Shown in pieces: positions 44,279 to 54,133 of a DNA stretch of 64,000 nt (position 1 is its first letter; every line of letters starts with the position of its first letter). The stretch lies in the NCBI RefSeq assembly GCF_030696665.1, contig NZ_JAUYRV010000014.1, positions 95,113 to 159,112 on the forward strand. The letters are read 5' to 3'. The DNA is from Novosphingobium sp. GTDB taxonomy: Bacteria > Pseudomonadota > Alphaproteobacteria > Sphingomonadales > Sphingomonadaceae. The position numbers and the translations under genes are program-made. The notes under the pieces were generated by a model. That model was given only the letters and a program-made list of their open reading frames with translations, made no database searches and was not told where the DNA came from.

Positions 44279-45234
44279 CCGACCATCCGTCCGAACACCC
44301 GGCATCCGAACAGTTGCCGCCCGAACCGCTCTCCCCACCCCCGCCACCTGAGGGTGGTGTGGATTGGTGGGCTGAAATTCGCGGTCTCGCGCTCATGCTG
44401 CTGGCCGTAGTGGTGTTTCACAGCCTGATCGCCAAGCCGTTCTATATCCCATCGATTTCGATGATGCCCAACCTGCTGGTGGGCGACCGCCTGATCGTGT
44501 CGAAGTATCCCTACGGCTGGTCGTGGGTGTCGGCTTCGTTCCACGTGCTGCCGCGCGGGGACAAGCGCGTCTTTGCAAACACGCCAGAATATGGCGACAT
44601 TGTCATCGCCGTGCCGCCGGATCGTGACGAGGATTATATCAAGCGCGTGGTCGCCCTGCCCGGGGATCGTATCACAGTGATCCACGGCCAGATCATCCTC
44701 AACGGCAAGCTCGTGCCGCAGCAGGCCGAGCCGCCGGTGCAGATCCCCGCCGACCCGCTGCTCTCGTGCGATGGTGCTCCGTGCTACGACATGTTCGAAC
44801 GCTACCGCACGCGGCTGGCCAATGGGCGCGAGGTTTATGAACTGCCCGCCTTCCGCGAAACCTTGCCCAATGGCGCAAGCTATCTGGTGATCGACCATAC
44901 GGACCAGATGCTGGACAATTACCCCGAAACCTTGGTTCCGGCAGGCCACGTCTTCCTGATGGGCGACAATCGCGATCATTCGGCAGACAGCCGCGCGACC
45001 GTGGAAGAGCGCGGCCTTGGCGGTCCAGTCCCGCTCGCCAACGTCGGCGGGCGTGCGGAATTCGTCACGTTCTCGCTCGACGGCAGCGAATCGCTCAACC
45101 CGCTGACATGGTGGTCCTCCTTGCGCGATGCCCGTGCGTGGACCAGACTGCGGCCTGAAATCCGTCGCCCAGTTGCAATCGGCCAGCCTGCTGCTCCGGC
45201 ACCGGTGACGGATATGGCACCAGGGGAGCGCTGA
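44275..45234 (+). CDS. lepB: Signal peptidase I
   Basis: LepB cleaves Sec signal peptides. The 319-residue protein has a Pro-rich cytoplasmic start, one TM helix ([17 protein letters not shown]), the catalytic Ser62 in PSISMMPNL, the catalytic Lys in [12 protein letters not shown] and the late box [11 protein letters not shown]. The TTG at 44275 overlaps the acpS stop (TTGA) and no ATG precedes the TM region, so TTG initiation by coupling is proposed. The region between boxes carries a moderate insertion with a CDGAPC disulfide candidate. Confidence 0.93.
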   Translation: MTDHPSEHPASEQLPPEPLSPPPPPEGGVDWWAEIRGLALMLLAVVVFHSLIAKPFYIPSISMMPNLLVGDRLIVSKYPYGWSWVSASFHVLPRGDKRVFANTPEYGDIVIAVPPDRDEDYIKRVVALPGDRITVIHGQIILNGKLVPQQAEPPVQIPADPLLSCDGAPCYDMFERYRTRLANGREVYELPAFRETLPNGASYLVIDHTDQMLDNYPETLVPAGHVFLMGDNRDHSADSRATVEERGLGGPVPLANVGGRAEFVTFSLDGSESLNPLTWWSSLRDARAWTRLRPEIRRPVAIGQPAAPAPVTDMAPGER

Positions 45235-45239
45235 ACCAG

Positions 45240-46301
45240 ATGCAGGATCAGACCCCGGCCAGAACCGCCGGGCCAACCGACATCAAGGATGACATGGTCC
45301 GCCGCGAGGCGAAGAAGGCCACGGTGTGGATCGGCATAGCTTCGCTTTTCGCGCTGGCGGTGATGCTGGCACAGCCGATCATGGTGATCATTGGCGGCAT
45401 CGTCCTTGCCGCAATGATTGATGGCGGGCAGCGCCTCATCCGCCGATTCGCGCCGTGGATGCCAAGGGGCCTGCGGATCACCGTGGTGCTGGTCGCGGTC
45501 TTTGCGTTTCTTGTCTGGCTGGTGATTTTCGCAGGGGGCCAGATTGCGGCGCAGGCAGCGCAATTGCCGACCGTGATCGAAGCCCAGCTCGTCCGCCTTA
45601 CTGCACTGGCACAGCGTCACGGCATTACCATGCAGGACGTCAACCTGCAGCAGATCGCCTCGCAGGTGCTCGGCAGCGTCGGTCAGGTCACGCGCGCGTT
45701 GGGTGGCATTTTCGGCGGCTTCACCACCGGATTCCTCATTTTCATCCTGTCGATCTACTTCGTCCTGGAACCCGATCTTTACCGGCGTGGCGTGGGCTGG
45801 ATGCTGCCCGAAGACAGCCGCGATCGCTGGGAAGGCACCGCCCAGCGCATGGGCAAGGCGCTGCGCATGCTGCTGTTCGGGCGACTGCTCGGCATGATCG
45901 TCGAAGGCGTGGCCACATGGGCGCTGCTGGCATGGTGGGGCGTGCCAATGGCAGCGCTGCTTGGCCTGCTCACCGGATTGCTGGCCTTCCTGCCCAATAT
46001 CGGCGCGCCGATCTCGGGCCTGCTGATGATCCTCGTCGGTTTTTCCGTCGGCACCGAAACCGGGCTGTTCTGCATTGCCGTCTATGTCACCGTGCAAACG
46101 GTCGATGGCAATATCATCGTCCCGATGGTGGCGCGGCGCACCGTTGATCTTGCACCGGCGCTGGTGCTTGGCGCACAGTTGGTGTTCGGGCTGCTGTTCG
46201 GTATTCTCGGGCTGATGCTTGCTGATCCGATCGTCGCGATGATCAAGATTGCGCTCGAACGACAGGCAGAAAAGAACGACGCCCACCGCGCCTCTATTTG
46301 A
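45240..46301 (+). CDS. AI-2E family (PerM/YdiK-like) transporter
   Basis: The 353-residue protein has about eight hydrophobic segments and the family pattern with FLPNIGAPISGLLMIL, the TVDGNIIVPMVARRTVDLAPALVL block and the final GILGLMLADPIVAMIKI. Members export very different substrates or act in ion homeostasis; autoinducer export is demonstrated for only a few. It follows lepB by five bases and precedes a DUF3089 gene in one operon. Confidence 0.88.
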   Translation: MQDQTPARTAGPTDIKDDMVRREAKKATVWIGIASLFALAVMLAQPIMVIIGGIVLAAMIDGGQRLIRRFAPWMPRGLRITVVLVAVFAFLVWLVIFAGGQIAAQAAQLPTVIEAQLVRLTALAQRHGITMQDVNLQQIASQVLGSVGQVTRALGGIFGGFTTGFLIFILSIYFVLEPDLYRRGVGWMLPEDSRDRWEGTAQRMGKALRMLLFGRLLGMIVEGVATWALLAWWGVPMAALLGLLTGLLAFLPNIGAPISGLLMILVGFSVGTETGLFCIAVYVTVQTVDGNIIVPMVARRTVDLAPALVLGAQLVFGLLFGILGLMLADPIVAMIKIALERQAEKNDAHRASI

Positions 46302-46320
46302 CCAACCTGACGAGAAACCG

Positions 46321-47442
46321 ATGGCCCGCAAATTCCTCTACATGATCGCCATTCTCGCCGTGCTGGTAATCGCGGCGCTGTTTGCCCTGCGTATCTGGTC
46401 AACTGAGTTGAGCCGTTTCGCTTTCGTCCCGCGTTCAGACTATGTCCGGCTCGATCCGCTGCCCGTTGATGCCTACGCCGGGAACAAGATGTGGCTCTCA
46501 CGTCCCGGCATTGGTGCGGCCGACCCTTCGCAGTGGGCACCGGCAGGTGTGAAGAAGGGAACCGGCCCGGCGGCCGTGTTCTTCATCCACCCAACCAGCT
46601 ATCTTGCGCGCAAGGCATGGAACGGCCCGCTTGACGATACCGACACAAACCGCCGTGCCAGCTATTTTCTGCACGGCATGGCCACCGCCTTCAACGGGCA
46701 AGCGCAGGTCTGGGCACCGCGCTATCGCCAAGCCGCGTTCGGCGCTTTCCTGACCGAAAAAGCCGAAGGGCAGTTGGCGCTCGATTTGGCCTATCTCGAT
46801 GTGCGGCAGGCGTTTGACAGCTTCGTCGCTGCGATCCCGGCAGATACCCCCATCGTCTTGGGCGGGCACAGCCAGGGCAGCTTGCACCTGATCCATCTGC
46901 TCAAGGACCGCGTGGCAGGCACGCCCCTCGCCGCGCGCGTGGTCGCCGCCTATGCGGTAGGCTGGCCGATCTCGGTGGAGCACGATCTGCCCGCAATGGG
47001 CCTGCCCGCCTGCACTGGCCCCACCCTTACCGGCTGCGTGATGAGCTGGTCGAGCTTTGCCGAACCCGCTGATTTCGAACTCGTCCTCCAGGCCTACCGC
47101 ACCCGCCCCGCGCTTGATGGAAAGGCCAAGGACACGCGCCCCGTGCTCTGCACCAATCCGCTGAACGGTGGGTCCGCGCCCGCAGCCCCCGCCAGTGCCA
47201 ATCTCGGCACGTTGAAGCCCAGCGAAGATCTCAAGAGCGGCGAACTGGTCGTCGGCGCAGTGCCCGCCCGCTGCGATCCGGCCACTGGCATCCTGCTGAT
47301 CGGCGATCCGCCCGAGCTTGGGCCGCACGTGCTGCCGGGCAACAACTACCACATCTATGACATTCCGCTGTTCTGGGCCAACCTGCGCGCCGATGTGGAC
47401 CGCCGCGTTGCCACATGGGCCAACGCAAACGGCGGTCAATGA
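46321..47442 (+). CDS. DUF3089 alpha/beta-hydrolase-like protein, membrane-anchored
   Basis: The 373-residue protein has an N-terminal TM anchor ([19 protein letters not shown]) and an alpha/beta-hydrolase core with [17 protein letters not shown] and the nucleophile elbow [13 protein letters not shown]3089 is the matching family by these two blocks. The C-terminal domain includes [20 protein letters not shown]. The catalytic Ser should face the periplasm. Substrate unknown. Its stop overlaps the ruvX ATG. Confidence 0.85.
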   Translation: MARKFLYMIAILAVLVIAALFALRIWSTELSRFAFVPRSDYVRLDPLPVDAYAGNKMWLSRPGIGAADPSQWAPAGVKKGTGPAAVFFIHPTSYLARKAWNGPLDDTDTNRRASYFLHGMATAFNGQAQVWAPRYRQAAFGAFLTEKAEGQLALDLAYLDVRQAFDSFVAAIPADTPIVLGGHSQGSLHLIHLLKDRVAGTPLAARVVAAYAVGWPISVEHDLPAMGLPACTGPTLTGCVMSWSSFAEPADFELVLQAYRTRPALDGKAKDTRPVLCTNPLNGGSAPAAPASANLGTLKPSEDLKSGELVVGAVPARCDPATGILLIGDPPELGPHVLPGNNYHIYDIPLFWANLRADVDRRVATWANANGGQ

Positions 47443-47906
47443 TCACCCAGTCCGCCCTTTCGCTGCGCGATCTTTTGCCGGAAGGCGGGGCGCTGATGGG
47501 CCTCGATACCGGCACCAAGACCATCGGCATCGCGCTGTGTGATCGCGGATGGCGCTTTGCCACGGCGGGCAAGACACTCCAGCGCGGCAAATTCATGGCC
47601 GACAAGGCCAAGCTGGCCGCGCTCATCGCCGAACGGGATGTAAAAGGCCTCGTCATCGGCCTGCCGATCAACATGGACGGGTCTGAAAGCCCCCGCTCGC
47701 AGGGTGCGCGCGCCATCGCCCGCAATCTTGAAGACCTTGGCCTGCCGATCCTGCTGTGGGACGAACGCTGGACCACGCAGGCCGCCGAACGCGCGATGAT
47801 CGAACAGGACTTCAGCCGCGCCAAACGCGCCACCCGCATCGATTCGCATGCTGCCGCGCTGATCCTGCAAGGCGCGATTGATGCGCTGGTCGGAAGTGCA
47901 TTCTAG
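47439..47906 (+). CDS. ruvX: RuvX/YqgF-family RNase-H-like nuclease
   Basis: The 155-residue protein has the RNase-H-like first strand [17 protein letters not shown] with its Asp, the central [19 protein letters not shown], and [14 protein letters not shown] with the second acidic pair. RuvX/YqgF is implicated in 16S rRNA maturation or Holliday junction cleavage. ATG 47439 overlaps the preceding stop. It ends the operon begun at pyrE. Confidence 0.94.
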   Translation: MITQSALSLRDLLPEGGALMGLDTGTKTIGIALCDRGWRFATAGKTLQRGKFMADKAKLAALIAERDVKGLVIGLPINMDGSESPRSQGARAIARNLEDLGLPILLWDERWTTQAAERAMIEQDFSRAKRATRIDSHAAALILQGAIDALVGSAF

Positions 47907-47974
47907 ACGCCGCGCACCTTAACTGTTCGCTTAAGATGCTTGTCAATCCAGCAAGGCTGCGGCAGGGATAGGCC

Positions 47975-48511
47975 ATGAACAGCACACCGGAAAGCAGCGG
48001 AGGGCGTCCCTCGATCCCGCCAGACATGGCGTTCGATCCCTCGCGCTTTGGCAAGTTCATGATGAAGCACGGCCACACCGGCTTTATCGGCATGCACTAC
48101 CGCGATCACGGCAGCAATTGGGTCGAACTCGGCCTCCCTTGGCGTGAGGATCTGGTTGGCGATCCCGAAACCGGAGTGCTGGCGTCCGGTCCGATCATCA
48201 GCCTGCTCGACAATGCCACGTCGATGTCGGTCTGGGCACTGCGCGGCGCCTTCCGCCCGCAAGTAACGCTCGATCTGCGCGTCGATTACGTGCGCGCCGC
48301 CACTCCCGGCAAGGCCATCGTCGCATGGGCCGAATGCTACCAGCTCAAGCAGTCGATGGCCTTCGTGCGCGGGATCGCTCACGATGGCGACATTGCCGAT
48401 CCTGTGGCCCACGCTGCCGGCATCTTCATTCAGGTGGAGGCCGAAGGCTGGGCACGCGCGCCAGAAAGCCCAACATCAAGGCCGTCCCCGACATCAGGAA
48501 CGGAGGCATGA
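47975..48511 (+). CDS. Hotdog-fold thioesterase (PaaI-like) 1
   Basis: The 178-residue protein fits the PaaI/4HBT hotdog family, with LASGPIISLLDNATSMSVWA as the catalytic helix, then VTLDLRVDYVRAATPGKAIVAWAE in the beta-sheet. The N-terminal 30 residues are an extra segment. ATG 47975 has GGCAGGGATAGG upstream. The stop overlaps the next thioesterase gene (ATGA). Substrates are probably acyl-CoA or aryl-CoA thioesters. Confidence 0.83.
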   Translation: MNSTPESSGGRPSIPPDMAFDPSRFGKFMMKHGHTGFIGMHYRDHGSNWVELGLPWREDLVGDPETGVLASGPIISLLDNATSMSVWALRGAFRPQVTLDLRVDYVRAATPGKAIVAWAECYQLKQSMAFVRGIAHDGDIADPVAHAAGIFIQVEAEGWARAPESPTSRPSPTSGTEA

Positions 48512-48912
48512 CGCAGCTAACCGATCGTCTACCCCCCTATGCCCGCGCGATGGGCATGCGAATCGAAGGGCTGCTCGATGGCAGCCCGTTGCTGGTCATG
48601 GACTTCTCGGATCGCGCGATGGGCCGCCCCGGCTATCTCCACGGCGGTGCCATCGCCGGACTGCTCGAAATCGCCGCGATTATGGCGCTGCATGCCGAAC
48701 TCGGTGAAGAGGACTCACGCGTCCGCATCAAACCCGTCAACATCTCGGTGGAATACCTGCGCGGCGGTGTCACGGTGGAAACCTTTGCGCGCGGCCAGGT
48801 CATCCGCGCAGGCCGCCGCATCGCCAACGTCCGCGCCGAAGCATGGCAGACAGACCGTGACAAACCCCTCGCCAGCTGCTGGATGAACTTCCTGCTCAAA
48901 CCAAAGGTTTGA
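48508..48912 (+). CDS. Hotdog-fold thioesterase (PaaI-like) 2
   Basis: The 134-residue hotdog protein has the catalytic-helix sequence RPGYLHGGAIAGLLEIAAIM, in which the HGG pattern is classic for PaaI-type thioesterases, followed by VRIKPVNISVEYLRGG. It is coupled to the first thioesterase by ATGA, but the two share little sequence; a hetero-oligomer or consecutive activities are possible. No CoA-pathway genes adjoin them. Confidence 0.86.
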   Translation: MTQLTDRLPPYARAMGMRIEGLLDGSPLLVMDFSDRAMGRPGYLHGGAIAGLLEIAAIMALHAELGEEDSRVRIKPVNISVEYLRGGVTVETFARGQVIRAGRRIANVRAEAWQTDRDKPLASCWMNFLLKPKV

Positions 48913-48920
48913 GCCGAGGG

Positions 48921-49250
48921 CTAATCCTCCACCACTTTCATCAACCGGCGCTCCAGCGGCGAAAGCACGCCTGCCAGATCGTGCCCGCGCTTGAGCACTT
49001 GCCCCGCCTCGCCAAACAAAGCCCACATGCCCTGTTTGCCACGCAACGCAGGCCGTTTCTCGATCCGCGCCGAAGGCCGCTCAGCCGTGCGCTTGAACGC
49101 GGCAAACACCGCCGCATCCTTGCCAAAATCCATCGCATAATCGCGCCAGAACCCGGCGGCGACCATGCGGCCATAGATGTCGAGTATTTTCAGCAGTTCC
49201 AGCCGTTCGAACCCGACCTGCTGGGCGGCGCGCACATTCGGAAAGGGCAC
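48921..49250 (-). CDS. DUF2794-family protein
   Basis: The 109-residue protein has the family core VGFERLELLKILDIYGRMVAAG followed by WRDYAMDFGKDAAVFAAFKR and IEKRPAL. The central and terminal blocks match DUF2794, a small protein found almost only in alphaproteobacteria and of unknown function. The GTG start (49250) is not well supported by a ribosome-binding site. It is downstream of cysE by 38 bases. Confidence 0.77.
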   Translation of the reverse strand: MPFPNVRAAQQVGFERLELLKILDIYGRMVAAGFWRDYAMDFGKDAAVFAAFKRTAERPSARIEKRPALRGKQGMWALFGEAGQVLKRGHDLAGVLSPLERRLMKVVED

Positions 49251-49288
49251 TACAATGCCGGGCGCACCGACCTCAGGGCCAGTCCCGC

Positions 49289-50008
49289 TCAGCGGCGCGT
49301 CCTCCCGCCAACACTGGTCGGCGTCGGTGCTGGCGTTTCACCGCCACCCTGCGCCGCGATCAATGCCGCAACCTGAGTCTTCAAAGCCGCAACTTCGGCC
49401 TCCAGATCGTCAACCCGGCTTCCGCCGTTCGGCTCGCAAGGCTCCTTGCAGGGCGTGCCATAGGGGATGAATTCCTTGAGCCACGTCTCGGCCGGAACCA
49501 GCGTGGACCGCGCTTTCAGGCCCACCATCGTCGCGCCTTCGGGCACATCGTCGGTCACCACCGCATTGGCGCCCACGCGCGCGCGCGGCCCCACCGTGAT
49601 CGGCCCAAGGATCTGCGCGCCCGATCCGATGATGGCATTATCGCTCAACGTCGGGTGGCGCTTGCCGGGAACGCCATTGGCCGGATTGGTCCCGCCCAGC
49701 GTAACGCACTGGTAAATCGTCACATTATCGCCAATTTCGGCCGTCTCACCAATCACGGTAAAGCCGTGGTCGATAAACAGGTGCTTGCCGATCTTCGCGC
49801 CGGGATGAATGTCGATCGCCGTCAGAAAGCGCGAGAGGTGATTCACCGCGCGCGCCAGGAAGAACAGCCGCGCTTCAAACAGCCAGTGCGCCACGCGGTG
49901 GAAACCCACGGCCCACAGCCCCGGGTAAAGCAGGATTTCCCAACGCGATCGCGGCGCAGGATCGCGCGAGCGGATCGAATCCATGTAAGCGATCAGGCCG
50001 TTGAACAT
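49289..50008 (-). CDS. cysE: Serine O-acetyltransferase
   Basis: CysE makes O-acetylserine for cysteine synthesis. The 239-residue protein has an alpha-helical N-terminus and a left-handed beta-helix of hexapeptide repeats with IDIHPGAKIGKHLFIDHG, IGETAEIGDNVTIYQCVTLGG and GKRHPTLSDNAIIGSGA; the catalytic His and Asp lie in the second block. It is of the shorter, EpsC-like type. A Pro/Thr tail without hexapeptides ends the protein. It shares a strand with hdaA, 27 bases away. Confidence 0.92.
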   Translation of the reverse strand: MFNGLIAYMDSIRSRDPAPRSRWEILLYPGLWAVGFHRVAHWLFEARLFFLARAVNHLSRFLTAIDIHPGAKIGKHLFIDHGFTVIGETAEIGDNVTIYQCVTLGGTNPANGVPGKRHPTLSDNAIIGSGAQILGPITVGPRARVGANAVVTDDVPEGATMVGLKARSTLVPAETWLKEFIPYGTPCKEPCEPNGGSRVDDLEAEVAALKTQVAALIAAQGGGETPAPTPTSVGGRTRR

Positions 50009-50035
50009 GCCCCTGATTCTCTCTCTAAAGCAGCG

Positions 50036-50650
50036 CTAAAGCAAGCGCGGCTGAAATTCTCCTGTCCGCTCAGCCAAAGCATCACGAACCAGCGATATGG
50101 TGACGGGTGCTTTACGCTCAAGAGAGAGCCGGTCAAGAGTTTCAATCAGCAACTCGATTTCCGCATGGCTCCGCTCCAGCCGTGGCAGGAGATAGCTCAG
50201 CACCTGTTCCCCCAGCACAAGCCCCCGCCGCGCGGAAAGTTCCGCCACCAGCCCGGCAACCAGTTCATCGTCCGGCGGCGCAATTTCAATCAGCAGCGCC
50301 GCGCCCAGCCGCGATGCCAGATCGGGCAGCGCCACCTTCCATTCTCCCGGAGCGCGATTCGCCACCAGCAATAGCGGCTTTCCATCGGCCTGCGCGCGGT
50401 TCCAGCGATGGAACACCTCGTCTTCGGGCAGCGCATCGGCACCGTCCACCACCTCGCCCGCCCCGCTCTCAGCAAACCAGCGCGCCAGCAGGCTTTTGCC
50501 CGAACGCGGCGGCCCGGCCAGAATCGCAGTGCGAAATGGCCAGCTTTCCGCCGCCTGCAAAGCCTCGATCACCGGCACAAGGCTTGGTCCCATGACCACG
50601 GTTTCAGAACCGCGCGCCGTCACCAACGGAAGGGCAATCTGCGTCGACAT
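50036..50650 (-). CDS. hdaA: HdaA-like DnaA-inactivating AAA+ protein
   Basis: The 204-residue protein resembles a DnaA AAA+ domain. The N-terminus QIALPL (residues 4-9) matches the QxxLPL clamp-binding motif of Hda, and GPPRSGKSLLARWF is the Walker A. LLLVANRAPGEW replaces the Walker B region and the Sensor I part, and no DnaA domain IV is present. In Caulobacter, HdaA with the clamp stimulates DnaA-ATP hydrolysis to prevent re-initiation. The assignment rests on this architecture. Confidence 0.82.
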   Translation of the reverse strand: MSTQIALPLVTARGSETVVMGPSLVPVIEALQAAESWPFRTAILAGPPRSGKSLLARWFAESGAGEVVDGADALPEDEVFHRWNRAQADGKPLLLVANRAPGEWKVALPDLASRLGAALLIEIAPPDDELVAGLVAELSARRGLVLGEQVLSYLLPRLERSHAEIELLIETLDRLSLERKAPVTISLVRDALAERTGEFQPRLL

Positions 50651-50684
50651 CTGGCCGCTTATACGCTGAATTCAGGGATAAGCG

Positions 50685-51923
50685 TTACTTGCGGATCGAA
50701 AGCGCGCCCGCGCCCACCGTCACGCGCCAGCCCTGTGCCCGCAGCGCGGCTGCCAGCGCATCCATCTCGCCCGAATAGGTCACGCGCATCACCGATGTGC
50801 CGCCAATCGCGATTGAGGTCGAAGCAGCGCTCTTGACGCCCGCCACGCTGCGTATCGCAGACATCCCGGCATCAACCGCCGCCGCATCCTCGGTTGCGAA
50901 CTGGACCGTAAACGTGCTGGTTGCAGCAGCGGTCGGCGTGGCGGTCGCCTCGCCCGGTTCATCCCCCACCGGTTCAGCCTGCATCGTCACCGGGGCCGGT
51001 CCCAGCTTCTGCATCGTCTGGTCGATCAGCGCCTGATCGATCTGCGTGACCATGTTCAAGGTCGGATCGGGCTTAAGCACGCCATTTGCCAACGCCTGCG
51101 AAAAGATCTTGTCGAGCTGGCCAATCGCCTGCTCCAGCATCTTGGGCACTTCGGCCTCGTTCCTTGCGTTCAGCGTAAAGCTGCCGAGGAACCGGTTGTC
51201 CGGGCCATAGCGCGCGGTAAATGTGCCCCGCACTGGCCCACCGGGATACTCGCGCTCCAGCCGCGCAATCGGCATGATTACGTCAGACGCGCCGAATTCG
51301 TCCAGAATCATGCGCCACCAGTTGCGGCTGCGCCGGTCCAGTTGCCCAGCCGTCAGCAGCAGCGAATCCGACCCTGCGCCAATCGGGCGGACATAATCAA
51401 TCGCGCTGTTACCCGTGCGATAATCCGCCCAGGCCTTTTGCCACGGCGTGCGCGTCTCGAACACTGTCGCCACGCCGCCCTGATAGAGCACCGGGATCAC
51501 AAGCAGCGGCGCAGACCGCGCCCGCGCCCCGGTCATCCCCAGCCGCTCACCCATGCGCGCGCGGTCAAAAATCACGCCCAATGTGGCGATGTAGCGGCGC
51601 GGCCCAACCTGCTCACGCTCCACCACCACGGCAGATACCATCGATTCGATGGTGCCATCGTCCAGCCCCGGCGCGGCCCCGCCGCTGCCGTTCGATTCCC
51701 ACAGCTTTTCCCACGCCTTGCGCTGCGCCTCGCGCCAGCCCTTGGCCCGCGCGTCTTCGGGATTGTCGCCGGTGGCGTTCACCTCGATCCCGCGAATCTC
51801 GAAATCGCCGTTGCTGGCAATCGGCGGAATGCCGCGATCCCCTTCGATCTGAGCAACCAGAATCGCCCCGCCCGCTGCCAACAGCACGGCAAGACCAAGG
51901 CCCAAGACCTTGCGGTTCTTCAC
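50685..51923 (-). CDS. Exported/membrane-anchored protein with C-terminal HMA-like domain
   Basis: The 412-residue protein starts with an uncleaved or cleavable hydrophobic segment ([19 protein letters not shown]), followed by a soluble region with [30 protein letters not shown] and a C-terminal ferredoxin-like fold ([19 protein letters not shown], then [20 protein letters not shown]) like heavy-metal-associated domains but without the CxxC. The middle part resembles DUF2066-type proteins. GTG 51923 has GGA upstream. It is divergent from purM and upstream of hdaA. Function unknown. Confidence 0.6.
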   Translation of the reverse strand: MKNRKVLGLGLAVLLAAGGAILVAQIEGDRGIPPIASNGDFEIRGIEVNATGDNPEDARAKGWREAQRKAWEKLWESNGSGGAAPGLDDGTIESMVSAVVVEREQVGPRRYIATLGVIFDRARMGERLGMTGARARSAPLLVIPVLYQGGVATVFETRTPWQKAWADYRTGNSAIDYVRPIGAGSDSLLLTAGQLDRRSRNWWRMILDEFGASDVIMPIARLEREYPGGPVRGTFTARYGPDNRFLGSFTLNARNEAEVPKMLEQAIGQLDKIFSQALANGVLKPDPTLNMVTQIDQALIDQTMQKLGPAPVTMQAEPVGDEPGEATATPTAAATSTFTVQFATEDAAAVDAGMSAIRSVAGVKSAASTSIAIGGTSVMRVTYSGEMDALAAALRAQGWRVTVGAGALSIRK

Positions 51924-52086
51924 ATTTTCCAAAGGCAGGCGCAGGGCGACCAAGACAACTCCGAACTTCGTTGGGCCGCGATACTGGCCGAAAATGTGCC
52001 CGGAATTCGAATTCCGGTGTTTGCGGGTCCGCTTTTGCCCAAAGGCAAGTGGAAATCCAAGCAAGAAAGCGCTAGGCGCGCCTCCC

Positions 52087-53193
52087 ATGAGCGAACAGGA
52101 TAAAAAGCCGCAGAGCTACAGCTACGCCCAGGCCGGCGTGAACATCGCCGCGGGCAACGCGCTGGTAAAGGCCATTGGCCCGCTGGCCAAATCCACCGCC
52201 CGCCCCGGCGCGGATGCGGAACTTGGCGGCTTCGGCGGCTTTTTCGATCTGAAGGCAGCTGGCTACAAAGACCCGCTGCTGGTCGCGGGCAACGATGGCG
52301 TGGGCACCAAGGTAAAGCTGGCCATCGACCATGACCGGCATGACCAGATCGGCATTGATCTGGTCGCCATGTGCGTCAACGATCTGATCGTGCAGGGTGC
52401 CGAACCCCTGTTCTTCCTCGATTATTTCGCCACAGGCCGCCTTGATAACGGCGTGGCGGAGCGCGTTGTCGCGGGCATCGCCGATGGCTGCCGCATCGCC
52501 GGTTGCGCCCTCATCGGGGGCGAAACCGCAGAAATGCCGGGCATGTATGCCGATGGCGATTATGACCTCGCTGGCTTCTGCGTCGGCGCGGTGGAACGCG
52601 GCGAACAACTGACCGGTGATCGCGTGGCAGCTGGCAACGTCCTGCTCGGCCTCGCCTCCTCGGGCGTCCATTCCAACGGATACTCCCTCGTCCGCCGCCT
52701 CGCTGCAGACAAGGGCTGGAAGCTGGATCGCCCCGCGCTGTTCGACAACGAACGCCTGCTGATCGACTATCTGATTGAACCGACTCGCATCTATGTGAAG
52801 ACCCTGCTGCCCTTCATCCGCTCTGGCCGCATCAATGCGCTCGCCCACATCACCGGCGGCGGCTTGCTCGAAAACGTGCCCCGCGTCCTGCCACAGGGCC
52901 TCCACGCGCGCATCGATGCCGATAGCTGGGAACAGAGCCGGTTGATGTCCTTCCTCCAGGCGCAGGGCAATATCGAGCCTGCCGAAATGGCCCGCACTTT
53001 CAACTGCGGCATCGGCATGATCCTCGCAGTCGAAGCCGCAGAAGCCGATTCGCTGGCCGCCGACCTCACCGCAGCAGGCGAAACGGTTTATCGCGTTGGT
53101 GAAATCGTGACCGGCGAAAAGGGCTGCACCGTTACCGGCAGCGCCGAAACATGGTCCGCGCGCGAGGCATGGGAAGCCGTTCACCTTGGCTGA
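52087..53193 (+). CDS. purM: Phosphoribosylformylglycinamidine cyclo-ligase
   Basis: PurM makes AIR, the imidazole ring of purines. The 368-residue protein has [40 protein letters not shown] in part, [13 protein letters not shown] and [16 protein letters not shown]. The start ATG 52087 is the natural family start. It overlaps the purN-type gene by eight bases, the conserved purMN pair. Confidence 0.97.
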   Translation: MSEQDKKPQSYSYAQAGVNIAAGNALVKAIGPLAKSTARPGADAELGGFGGFFDLKAAGYKDPLLVAGNDGVGTKVKLAIDHDRHDQIGIDLVAMCVNDLIVQGAEPLFFLDYFATGRLDNGVAERVVAGIADGCRIAGCALIGGETAEMPGMYADGDYDLAGFCVGAVERGEQLTGDRVAAGNVLLGLASSGVHSNGYSLVRRLAADKGWKLDRPALFDNERLLIDYLIEPTRIYVKTLLPFIRSGRINALAHITGGGLLENVPRVLPQGLHARIDADSWEQSRLMSFLQAQGNIEPAEMARTFNCGIGMILAVEAAEADSLAADLTAAGETVYRVGEIVTGEKGCTVTGSAETWSAREAWEAVHLG

Positions 53194-54127
53194 TCGCACC
53201 CCCGTCGCCGTCTTCATCTCCGGCAGCGGCACCAACATGGCCGCGCTGCTCTACGCGTCGCGCGCGGCAGACTGCCCCTACGAAATCGTCCTCGTCCTTT
53301 CCAACAACCCCGAAGCCTCAGGCCTGAAACTGGCCGAGGCAGAGGGCGTGCCCACCTTCGCCCTGCCCCACAAGGGCATCCCCCGCGCCGAACATGATGC
53401 GATGATGGAAGCGGAAGTCCTTTCGGCAGGCGCGCGGTATATCGCGCTGGCGGGCTACATGCGCATCCTCAGCCCAGAATTCGTAGGCCGTTGGGAAGGC
53501 CGGATGCTCAACATCCACCCCTCATTGCTGCCCAAATACAAAGGCTTGCACACGCACGACCGCGCGATTGAGGCGGGCGATTCGCACGGCGGCTGCACAG
53601 TCCACCTCGTCACCGCCGAACTCGATGACGGCCCGGTCCTCGGTCAGACGCCGGTGGCAATCATCCCCGGCGATACCGGCGACACCCTCGCCGCCCGCGT
53701 CCTGTTTGCCGAACACCAGCTCTATTCACGCACCCTCGCCGCCTTCGTCGCGCGCGAATCCAGCGCTGACTGGCTGCTCGAGAAGGTCCGCGCCCTCACC
53801 GCTGCCCTTCCGCAAGTGGAGGAGCGCGAAAGCCACGGCGCTGCTGGATGGCGGGTGGGCGGCAAATATTTCGCCTATTTCAACGATCAGCACCACGGCA
53901 CCCCGCACATCGCACTGCTGGTAAAAACCAGCGGGCAGGACGAACTGACCGCGCTGATCGAACAGGATGAGGACACGTGGTTCCGCCCCGCCTATTACGG
54001 TGCAAGTGGTTGGGCAGGCTTGATTCTCAACCGTCCGGACGTCGATTGGGACCACGCCGCAGACTGGCTCCGCCGCAGTTGGGCCGCTGTCGCCCCGCGC
54101 CGCCTTTCCGCAATGATGGACTTTTAA
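53186..54127 (+). CDS. purN: Phosphoribosylglycinamide formyltransferase PurN fused to a C-terminal YjbR/MmcQ-like domain
   Basis: Residues 1 to about 190 are a complete Pur[15 protein letters not shown] at the start, then [18 protein letters not shown] with the catalytic Asn109 and His111, and Asp147 in ELDDGPVLG. About 120 further residues follow, with [25 protein letters not shown] and [18 protein letters not shown], typical of the YjbR/MmcQ (DUF419) double-wing DNA-binding-like fold. Normal PurN ends near 190-215 residues. The start is TTG 53186 within the purM end. No frameshift separates the two parts. Confidence 0.9.
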   Translation: MADRTPVAVFISGSGTNMAALLYASRAADCPYEIVLVLSNNPEASGLKLAEAEGVPTFALPHKGIPRAEHDAMMEAEVLSAGARYIALAGYMRILSPEFVGRWEGRMLNIHPSLLPKYKGLHTHDRAIEAGDSHGGCTVHLVTAELDDGPVLGQTPVAIIPGDTGDTLAARVLFAEHQLYSRTLAAFVARESSADWLLEKVRALTAALPQVEERESHGAAGWRVGGKYFAYFNDQHHGTPHIALLVKTSGQDELTALIEQDEDTWFRPAYYGASGWAGLILNRPDVDWDHAADWLRRSWAAVAPRRLSAMMDF

Positions 54128-54133
54128 CGCAGC

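Noticed and set aside
44976..46331. Long leftward open frame antisense to lepB and the AI-2E transporter gene
   Set aside because: The rightward genes have clear family motifs; the antisense frame shows none.
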